Part shown: one piece after another, positions 58,206 to 64,000 of the stretch
Layout: each line of letters begins with the position of its first letter
How positions within the stretch are numbered: position 1 is the stretch's first letter
Origin: Sphaerisporangium rufum
GTDB taxonomy: Bacteria; Actinomycetota; Actinomycetes; Streptosporangiales; Streptosporangiaceae
Length of the DNA stretch: 64,000 nucleotides
Reading direction: 5' to 3'
NCBI RefSeq assembly: GCF_016863395.1
Contig: NZ_BOOU01000014.1
Span: forward strand, 104,896 to 168,895
The notes under the pieces: generated by a model
Told to the model about the DNA's origin: nothing
Database searches by the model: none
What the model saw: the letters and a program-made list of their open reading frames with translations, nothing else
Translations under genes and position numbers: made by a program

Positions 58206-59243
58206 ATGCTGGTGACCGTGACCGGTGGCACCGGATTCGTCGGCGCCCATTCGGTCGCCGCGATCGCCGGGGCCGGCCACCGGGTGAGAATGCTCGTCCG
58301 CGACCCCGACCGGGCCGCGCGCGCCCTGGCGCCGCTCGGCGTGGACCCCGGCGCCGTGCACACCGTGCCGGGCGACGTGCGGGACGCCGGCGCGGTGCGC
58401 GCGGCGGTGCGCGGCGCGGACGCGGTGCTGCACGCCGCCTCGGTCTACTCCTTCGACAGCCGGCGGCACGCCGAGATGCGGGCGGTCAACGAGCGGGGCA
58501 CCGAGGTGGTGCTCGGCGAGGCCCGCCGGGCCGGCGCCGGCCTGATCGTGCACGTCTCCAGCATCGTCGCCCTGTATCCGGCGTCCCCGGCCCGGGTGCT
58601 CGACGCGGGCTCGCCGGTCGGCCGGCCCCGGGAGACCTACATGGCGACCAAGGCCGCCGCCGAACAGATCGCCCGCCGCCACCAGGCGGACGGGGCGCCG
58701 GTCGTGATCACCTACCCGCCCGCGCTGCTCGGCCCGCACGACCCGAACCTCGGCGACCAGACCGCCCGGCTGCGGGACGTGCTGCGCGGCCTGACGCCCA
58801 TGTGGCCGGCCGGCGGCTTCCCGGTCGGCGACGTGCGCGACACCGCGGCACTGCATGCCCGGCTGCTCGACGGCGCCGCCGGCCGGTACTTCGGCCCGGG
58901 CCGCCACCTGACCACCCGCGAGTACGTCGCGGCGCTGCGCGCGGTGACCGGACGGCGGCTGCCGGCGGTGTTCCTGCCGGCCCGGGCCATGCTCCCGGTG
59001 GGGTGGCTGGCCGACCGGCTGCAGCGGGTGTGGCCCTGGCACATCCCCGCCGAGTACGGGGCCATCTACACCTGCGCCTGCGCCGTCCGGGTGGCCGAGC
59101 ACGCCCCGACCGGCGGCCTGGCGCCCCGGCCCCTCGCCGAGACCGTGGGCGACACGGTGCGGTGGCTGCGCGACAGCGGCCACCTGACCGCCCGCCAGGC
59201 GGGCGCGGTGCGCCCGGATCTGGCGTCCGTAGGAGCGCGATGA
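58206..59243 (+). CDS. NAD-dependent epimerase/dehydratase-family SDR
   Basis: A 345-residue extended SDR: TGGTGFVGAHSVAAI (GxxGxxG), a HVSSIVAL strand with the catalytic Ser, and YMATK (Tyr/Lys dyad). The C-terminal substrate region is of the type seen in dihydroflavonol reductase-like and ketoreductase-like proteins rather than sugar epimerases. ATG 58206 follows GAGGAG at 8 bp. The stop nearly overlaps or overlaps the start of the carboxylase gene (ATGA at 59240), so the two are probably co-translated. Confidence 0.82.
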   Translation: MLVTVTGGTGFVGAHSVAAIAGAGHRVRMLVRDPDRAARALAPLGVDPGAVHTVPGDVRDAGAVRAAVRGADAVLHAASVYSFDSRRHAEMRAVNERGTEVVLGEARRAGAGLIVHVSSIVALYPASPARVLDAGSPVGRPRETYMATKAAAEQIARRHQADGAPVVITYPPALLGPHDPNLGDQTARLRDVLRGLTPMWPAGGFPVGDVRDTAALHARLLDGAAGRYFGPGRHLTTREYVAALRAVTGRRLPAVFLPARAMLPVGWLADRLQRVWPWHIPAEYGAIYTCACAVRVAEHAPTGGLAPRPLAETVGDTVRWLRDSGHLTARQAGAVRPDLASVGAR

Positions 59244-59257
59244 GGGGAGATGCCGCC

Positions 59258-60961
59258 ATGAGCGACCGGATCGCCGCCGGCCCGCAGCTCGACCGGGTCC
59301 GGCCCGCGGCCCCGTCCGGGGTCGCCGAGCTCGACTTCGTCCCGGTGCCGGTGCCGCGCCCCGCCGACGGCCCGGCACCCGGCGCGTCCCCGCCGCCGCT
59401 GGACCCGCCGCGCCGCACCATGCGCGCGCTGCGCGACCGGCACCATGAGCTGCGCGAGGACATCCTGGCCGGCCGTGCGGACGGAGTCGCCCGCCAGCAC
59501 CGGCTCGGCAAGCGCACCGCGCGCGAGCGGATCGACGCGCTGCTGGACGAGGGCTCGTTCATCGAGCTGGACATGTACCGGCGGCACCAGGCGCACGGGC
59601 TGCGGATGGAGGAGAACCGCCCGCACACCGACGGCGTGGTCACCGGCTCCGGCACCATCGACGGCCGCCGCGTCTTCGTGTACGCCCAGGACTTCACCAT
59701 CTTCGGCGGCTCGCTGGGCGCCGCGCACGCCTCCAAGATCCACAAGGTGATGGACCTGGCGATCTCCACCGGGTCGCCGCTGATCGGCCTGATCGACAGC
59801 GGCGGCGCCCGCATCCAGGAGGGCGTGGTCTCGCTCAGCGGGTACGGCGGCATCTTCCAGCGCAGCGTGCAGGCGTCCGGAGTGATCCCGCAGATCAGCG
59901 TGGTGCTCGGCCCGTGCGCCGGCGGCGCCGCGTACACCGTGGCGCTGGCCGACTTCGCCTTCATGGTGCGCGACACCGCCCAGCTGTACCTCACCGGCCC
60001 GGACGTCGTCGAGGCGGTCAGCGGCCAGCGCGTCACCCACGCCGAGCTCGGCGGCGCCGACGTGCACGGCCGCCGGTCGGGGGTGGCGACGTTCGTGCAC
60101 GACGACGAGGACGCCTGCCTGGCCGACGTGCGCTACCTCGTCTCCATGCTCCCGGCCAACAACCTGGAGTACCCACCCCGCTCACCGGAGTGTGACGCGA
60201 CCACCGACCTGCGGCCCCGGCTGGCCGACATCGTCCCGGTCGAGCCGAACAGGCCCTACGACATGCGCGCGGTCGTCGCCGAGCTGGTCGACGACGGCGA
60301 GTACCTGGAGATGCACGAGAACTGGGCGCAGAACGTCATCTGCCTGCTCGCCCGCATCGACGGCGAGGTCGTCGGCGTGGTCGGCAACCAGCCCATGGTG
60401 CTGGCCGGCGTGCTGGACGTGGACGCCGCGCAGAAGGCCGCCAGGTTCGTCCGGTTCTGCGATGCCTTCAGCATCCCCATCGTCACCCTCATCGACGTCC
60501 CCGGCTTCCTGCCCGGCGTCGACCAGGAACACTCGGGCATCATCCGGCACGGCGCCAAGCTGCTGTACGCCTACTGCGAGGCCACCGTGCCGCGGATCCA
60601 CGTCATCGTGCGCAAGGCCTACGGCGGGGCGTACATCGTGATGGACTCGCGCACCATCGGCACCGACCTGTCGCTGGCCTGGCCGACCAACGAGATCGCG
60701 GTGATGGGCGCCGAGGGCGCGGTGAACGTCATCTTCCGCAAGGAGCTCGCCGCCGCCGCCGACCCGGCCCGGCTGCGCGCCGAACTGGTCGAGGAGTACG
60801 CCGAGCAGCTCATGCACCCGCACTACGCCGCCGAGCGCGGCCTGGTGGACGACGTCATCGACCCGGTGCAGACCCGGGCCGCCGTCGCCCGGGGCCTGGC
60901 CATGCTCCGCAACAAGCGCAAGCCCACCCCCCAGCGCAAGCACGGCAACGTCCCGCTGTGA
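59258..60961 (+). CDS. Acyl-CoA carboxylase beta subunit (carboxyltransferase)
   Basis: A 567-residue carboxyltransferase of the PccB/AccD type, which moves CO2 from carboxybiotin to acetyl-, propionyl- or longer acyl-CoA. Both halves are complete: LIDSGGARIQEG and GPCAGGAAYT in the N-domain; VDVPGFLPG-type ITLIDVPGFLPGVDQEHSGIIRHGAKLLYAY and RKAYGGAYIVMDSR in the C-domain. The first 60 residues are a Pro-rich extension. Start ATG 59258 has GGGGAGA; an in-frame ATG at 59240 overlaps the upstream stop. No alpha (biotin) subunit is nearby. Supply of malonyl- or methylmalonyl-CoA extender units would suit a polyketide part outside the window. Confidence 0.9.
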   Translation: MSDRIAAGPQLDRVRPAAPSGVAELDFVPVPVPRPADGPAPGASPPPLDPPRRTMRALRDRHHELREDILAGRADGVARQHRLGKRTARERIDALLDEGSFIELDMYRRHQAHGLRMEENRPHTDGVVTGSGTIDGRRVFVYAQDFTIFGGSLGAAHASKIHKVMDLAISTGSPLIGLIDSGGARIQEGVVSLSGYGGIFQRSVQASGVIPQISVVLGPCAGGAAYTVALADFAFMVRDTAQLYLTGPDVVEAVSGQRVTHAELGGADVHGRRSGVATFVHDDEDACLADVRYLVSMLPANNLEYPPRSPECDATTDLRPRLADIVPVEPNRPYDMRAVVAELVDDGEYLEMHENWAQNVICLLARIDGEVVGVVGNQPMVLAGVLDVDAAQKAARFVRFCDAFSIPIVTLIDVPGFLPGVDQEHSGIIRHGAKLLYAYCEATVPRIHVIVRKAYGGAYIVMDSRTIGTDLSLAWPTNEIAVMGAEGAVNVIFRKELAAAADPARLRAELVEEYAEQLMHPHYAAERGLVDDVIDPVQTRAAVARGLAMLRNKRKPTPQRKHGNVPL

Positions 60962-60978
60962 CCCTCCCGGGGTGACGG

Positions 60979-61626
60979 TCAGGAAGGACGGGCCGGGGCG
61001 GCGGGGGGGTGGGTGAAGCCGTCGCGGGGCGGGAGGCGGTCGCCGAAGGAGCCGCCGACCGCGTAGGTGACCAGGGTGGTCAGCACGTTCTTCACCGACT
61101 CCAGGTCGCGCACGTCGCACAGCACGATCGGCGCCACCCCGTCCAGGCTCAGCGCCCGGCGGATCTTCGCCGGGTCGTGCCGCCGCGCGCCGTCGAAGCA
61201 GTTGACGGCCACCACGAACGGCAGGCCGCGCCGCTCGAAGTAGTCCACCGCGGGGAAGCAGTCCTGCAGGCGCCGGGTGTCGGCCAGCACGACGGCGCCG
61301 AGCGCGCCCAGCGCCAGCTCGTCCCACATGAACCAGAACCGGTCCTGGCCGGGGGTGCCGAACAGGTAGAGCCAGAGCCCCTCCCGGATGGTGATGCGGC
61401 CGAAGTCGAGCGCGACGGTCGTGGTGGTCTTGCCCTCCACGCCGGAGGTGTCGTCGACGCCGACGCCGCGCTCGCTCAGCAGCTCTTCGGTGTGCAGCGG
61501 CCGGATCTCGCTGATCGTCCCCACCATGGTGGTCTTGCCGACGCCGAAGCCGCCGGCGATGAGGATCTTGATGGCCATCGCCGGGGTGGTCCCGGTGGTC
61601 GCCGGCTCAGAGGCTGCGTAGCCCAT
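60979..61626 (-). CDS. Conservon GTPase (CvnD-like)
   Basis: A 215-residue small GTPase of the conservon type: P-loop GGFGVGKTT, switch II LFGTPGQDRFWFMW and the base-recognition AVNCFD (variant of NKxD). It starts at ATG 61626 within the end of the DUF742 gene (20-bp overlap); an internal ATG at 61578 would remove the usual N-terminal lead. In Streptomyces, CvnA-D form a membrane-associated signalling complex resembling eukaryotic G-protein systems, acting in development and antibiotic control. It is the last gene of the operon and convergent with the carboxylase gene. Confidence 0.92.
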   Translation of the reverse strand: MGYAASEPATTGTTPAMAIKILIAGGFGVGKTTMVGTISEIRPLHTEELLSERGVGVDDTSGVEGKTTTTVALDFGRITIREGLWLYLFGTPGQDRFWFMWDELALGALGAVVLADTRRLQDCFPAVDYFERRGLPFVVAVNCFDGARRHDPAKIRRALSLDGVAPIVLCDVRDLESVKNVLTTLVTYAVGGSFGDRLPPRDGFTHPPAAPARPS

Positions 61627-61957
61627 GCAGCACTTCCCTGTAGATGCGTTCGTCGATCGCCTGTGTGGCGGGCCGGGGTCGGTCGATGGTCACCAGGCCC
61701 TCGTACCGGAGATCGCCGAGGATCACCCGGGTGATGTTGAGCGGCAGCCGGAGCTGCGCCGCGACGTCCGCCACCGGCGTCGGCCTGCGGCACATCGCCA
61801 GCACCGTGAGGTACTCCGGCGACAGGTCGCCCTGCGCGTGGGCGGTGGGGACGGTCGTGACGATGGCCACCAGGTTGAAGTCCTCTCCGGGTGGTCGCGC
61901 GCGGCCGCCGGTCAGCCCGAAGAGCCTGACCAGCGGCCCGGGATCGTCTCCCGTCAC
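61607..61957 (-). CDS. DUF742 protein (CvnC-like)
   Basis: A 116-residue DUF742 protein: VRLFGLTGGRARP at the N-terminus, then a winged-helix-like part (PTPVADVAAQLRLPLNITRVILGDLRYEGLV) and an acidic C-terminus. Its role in the conservon is structural or regulatory and not well defined. GTG 61957 overlaps the roadblock gene stop by 4 bp (GTGA). Confidence 0.93.
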   Translation of the reverse strand: MTGDDPGPLVRLFGLTGGRARPPGEDFNLVAIVTTVPTAHAQGDLSPEYLTVLAMCRRPTPVADVAAQLRLPLNITRVILGDLRYEGLVTIDRPRPATQAIDERIYREVLHGLRSL

Positions 61958-62379
61958 CGTCGTGCCCCGTTCCAGGCCGGCGCCGGGGCGGCCGCCCGCG
62001 GCTGGGTGGACAGGTGCTCGCCGACCCGCTTCACCAGCAGGGCCATCTCGTAGGTCACCATGCCCAGCTCGGCGTCCCCGGCGGCGATCACCGCCAGCCT
62101 GGCCCCCTGGCCGGCCGCCGTGACGAACAGGAAGCCGTCCTCCAGCTCGATGATGGTCTGCCGGACGCCGCCGAGGCCGAAGTGCCGTCCGGCGCCGAGG
62201 GCGAGGCTGTGGCTGCCCGCCGAGATGGCCGAAAGGTGCTCGGCGTCCTCCCGGGTGAGTGCCCGTGATCCGCCCATGGCGAGCCCGTCGGCGGACAGCA
62301 CGATGGCGTGCCGGATGCCGGGCACCCGCTGGGTCAGGTCGTCCAGCAGCCAGCTCAGTTCAGGTCTGGGATCGGGCAT
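61954..62379 (-). CDS. Roadblock/LC7-domain protein (CvnB-like)
   Basis: A 141-residue roadblock/LC7 protein: LSWLLDDLTQRVPGIRHAIVLSADGLAMGGS and the two long strands IIELEDGFLFVTAAGQGARLAVIA. In conservons this protein is thought to control the GTPase (CvnD) state. ATG 62379 follows AAGGAAGG. It is 63 bp downstream of the kinase gene and coupled to the DUF742 gene. Confidence 0.94.
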   Translation of the reverse strand: MPDPRPELSWLLDDLTQRVPGIRHAIVLSADGLAMGGSRALTREDAEHLSAISAGSHSLALGAGRHFGLGGVRQTIIELEDGFLFVTAAGQGARLAVIAAGDAELGMVTYEMALLVKRVGEHLSTQPRAAAPAPAWNGARR

Positions 62380-62442
62380 CGTGATGCCTTCCTTTCGGTG
62401 ACGCGTTGACGCGTTGACGCCTGCGGGGTCCTGGGTCGGGGC

Positions 62443-64000
62443 TCACACCGGGCCGGTGCGGCCGGTGTCGTCGCGGCCGCGCCGCCAGCCCTGCTGCATC
62501 GACGACATGAGCGACATGAGCTCCTCCGGGGACCGCGCGGTCACGTCGCGCGGCTCGCCGGGCTCCGGCCGGCGGAGCTGGGGGGCGAGGCTGGCCTGCC
62601 GCACCCGTACCGGCAGGCCGTCCAGGTCGTCATCGTCCCCCGCGTCCGTCAGCTCGGTGCCGGCGGGCACCTCGCCGGTGTCGCCGTAGGGGAGGGTGCC
62701 GTTGTGGTGGCCGCCGTTCGGGACGGTGCCGTCGATGGCGCCGTTCTGGTAGGCGCCATCCTGGTAGGCATCGTTCTGGTAGGCGCCGTTCTGGTAGGTG
62801 CCGTTCGCGGGGCCGCCGTTCTGCGGCGTGCCGTTCCGGTGGGCGCCGTTGTGGTGGGCGCCGTTCGGGACGCCGCCGTTCGGGACGCCGTTCGGGACGC
62901 CGCCGGCCGGGGCGGTGCCCGGCGCTTCGGGCGTGACCGGGATGGGGCCGGTCGGGTCGGGGCGCTCGGCGGCGAACCAGTCCGATCGGCGTTCCGGCGC
63001 GGGGGCCGGCTCGCCCAGCATCTCGGCGAGCGTCCGCGGCCGGGCCTCCGGCGCCGCGCTCAGCTGCCGGAGGGCGCCGATGGCCCGCACCGGCGGGGGA
63101 TCCTGCGGCAGTCGCTCCGCGGCGCCGTCCGCCGGGGTGCCCTGGCCGGCCAGCAGCATCGACGGCAGCAGCACGATCGCGGTGGTGCCGTCGTAGGGAG
63201 AGCGCCGCAGGCTGACCTTGATGCCGTGCCGGGCCGCCAGCCGGGCCACCACGAACAGGCCCATCCGGTCGCTGTCCACCAGGTCGAACTCCGGCGGGTT
63301 GACGAGCCTGGCGTTGATCTGCTCCAGGGTGGCGTCGGTCATGCCCAGGCCGCGGTCCTCGACCTCCAGGGCGAAGCCGTTGGCCGCGACCATGCTCCGG
63401 ATGGTGACCACGGTCTCCGGCGGCGAGAAGACGGTGGCGTTCTCCACCAGCTCGGCGATCAGGTGGATCACGTCGGCGACCGCGGCGCCGTTCAGCAGCG
63501 GGGCGTTCGGCATCGGCGGGACGATCACCCGCGTGTAGTCCTCGACCTCCAGCACGGCGCTGCGCATCACGTCGAACAGCGACACCGGCTCGCGCCACCG
63601 CCGGGAGGGAGTCGCGTCCGACAGGATGACCAGGTTCTCCGCGTGCCGCCGCATGCGGGTGGTGAGGTGGTCCAGCTTGAAGAGGTCCTCCAGGATCGTC
63701 GGCTCCTCGACCCGGCGCTCCATGGTGTCCAGCAGCGCGAGCTGGCGCTGCAGGAGGCCCTGGTTGCGCCAGGCGAGGTTCAGGAACACCTGGCCGACGC
63801 CCTTGCGCAGCGCGGCCTGCCCGACCGCCGCCTCCACCGCGGTGCGCTGGACCGCGGAGAACGCGTGCACCACGCCGTCCACCTCCGCGGTGCCGGCGGA
63901 CTCGATGTCGGGGGCCTCGGTCGCCGGATCGACGTCCTCACCCCGGCGCAGCCGGTCGACGAGCCGGGGGAGCCGCTGCTGGGCGAGCTCCACGGCCGAC
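62443..64000 (-). CDS. Conservon sensor histidine kinase (CvnA-like), partial
   Basis: The C-terminal 519 codons of a sensor kinase; the 5' end, with the expected membrane and HAMP regions, lies beyond position 64000. Seen: a coiled dimerisation segment (QRQLALLDTMERRVEEPTIL, with LFKLDHLTTRMRRHAENL in place of a classical His box), a GHKL ATPase (N box ELVENATVFSPP, G1 VEDRGLGM, G2 GLFVVARLAARHG) and a long Pro/Asn/Gly-rich tail with NGxYQ repeats. This matches CvnA proteins, which sense an unknown signal and act with CvnB-D. The frame is open to the edge, so the first codons given are internal. Confidence 0.93.
   Translation of the reverse strand, partial: SAVELAQQRLPRLVDRLRRGEDVDPATEAPDIESAGTAEVDGVVHAFSAVQRTAVEAAVGQAALRKGVGQVFLNLAWRNQGLLQRQLALLDTMERRVEEPTILEDLFKLDHLTTRMRRHAENLVILSDATPSRRWREPVSLFDVMRSAVLEVEDYTRVIVPPMPNAPLLNGAAVADVIHLIAELVENATVFSPPETVVTIRSMVAANGFALEVEDRGLGMTDATLEQINARLVNPPEFDLVDSDRMGLFVVARLAARHGIKVSLRRSPYDGTTAIVLLPSMLLAGQGTPADGAAERLPQDPPPVRAIGALRQLSAAPEARPRTLAEMLGEPAPAPERRSDWFAAERPDPTGPIPVTPEAPGTAPAGGVPNGVPNGGVPNGAHHNGAHRNGTPQNGGPANGTYQNGAYQNDAYQDGAYQNGAIDGTVPNGGHHNGTLPYGDTGEVPAGTELTDAGDDDDLDGLPVRVRQASLAPQLRRPEPGEPRDVTARSPEELMSLMSSMQQGWRRGRDDTGRTGPV
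62741..62803 (-). repeat. 15-bp in-frame repeats in kinase tail
   Basis: GTTCTGGTAGGCGCC-like 15-mers recur at least four times (62741-62803), encoding QNGAY, QNDAY and QDGAY units on the minus strand; looser NG repeats continue to about 62890. The unit is a multiple of three, so the disordered tail can vary in length. Confidence 0.75.

Noticed and set aside
58198..58206. ATG-GTC-TGA mini-frame overlapping the SDR start
   Set aside because: Two codons within the ribosome site spacing; most likely chance.

Overview
The window is very GC-rich DNA from a filamentous actinomycete (Actinomycetota). The evidence is the codon use, a complete-looking conservon (roadblock, DUF742, GTPase and sensor kinase), XRE/ATP-binding-protein pairs, and many cluster-type regulators. 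The genus cannot be fixed from the sequence alone. No tRNA, rRNA, CRISPR array or intact transposase was seen.

Most of the window reads as part of a secondary-metabolite locus. Its core (about 32.8-42.3 kb and 50.6-54.3 kb) closely resembles the beta-tyrosine branch of enediynes such as C-1027: a MIO tyrosine 2,3-aminomutase (SgcC4-like), a C-A-PCP NRPS, a free carrier protein (SgcC2-like), a free condensation enzyme (SgcC5-like), a HpaB-type hydroxylase (SgcC-like) and a SgcJ/EcaC protein. Around it lie three methyltransferases, three FAD or acyl-CoA-dehydrogenase-fold oxygenase candidates, two phytanoyl-CoA-type dioxygenases, two membrane acyltransferases with an acyl-CoA synthetase, a type II thioesterase, an acyl-CoA carboxylase and several regulators. 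No enediyne polyketide synthase lies in the window, so the final product cannot be named. A short dyad (GCAWT-N4-GARATGC) recurs upstream of at least six operons from 1.6 to 52.5 kb and probably marks one regulon.

Layout. 0-3 kb: racemase, thioesterase, acyltransferase. 3.1-13.1 kb: an inserted block of non-biosynthetic genes. It holds a STAND NTPase with a 46-residue TPR array, coupled to a two-helix membrane protein that carries the same short Q-A-G-D motif (a candidate signalling-amyloid NLR/effector immune pair), an XRE/ATP-binding pair, a QorB/TetR pair and a DUF234 ATPase. 13.2-25.9 kb: acyl-CoA synthetase, second acyltransferase, flavoenzyme, secreted glycosidase-like protein, methyltransferases, and a PadR/monooxygenase operon. 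26.2-30.1 kb: a two-component system whose kinase has a repeat insertion, and a secreted carboxylesterase. 30.2-32.1 kb: SDR/acyl-CoA dehydrogenase operon. 32.8-42.3 kb: FAD enzyme and the beta-tyrosine core. 42.3-44.6 kb: a scar zone with a long nested palindrome, an XRE pseudogene, a DUF218 gene and a lower-GC DUF3800 island. 44.8-49.8 kb: dioxygenase, ECF42-type sigma factor with its DGPF partner, cyclase, MFS pump. 50-56 kb: CGNR-family regulator, hydroxylase, flavoenzyme, SgcJ-like protein, degenerate YcaO-like protein. 55.6-61 kb: two MarR regulators, a TrmB/LuxR-type regulator, an SDR and a carboxylase. 61-64 kb: the conservon, its kinase running off the right edge.
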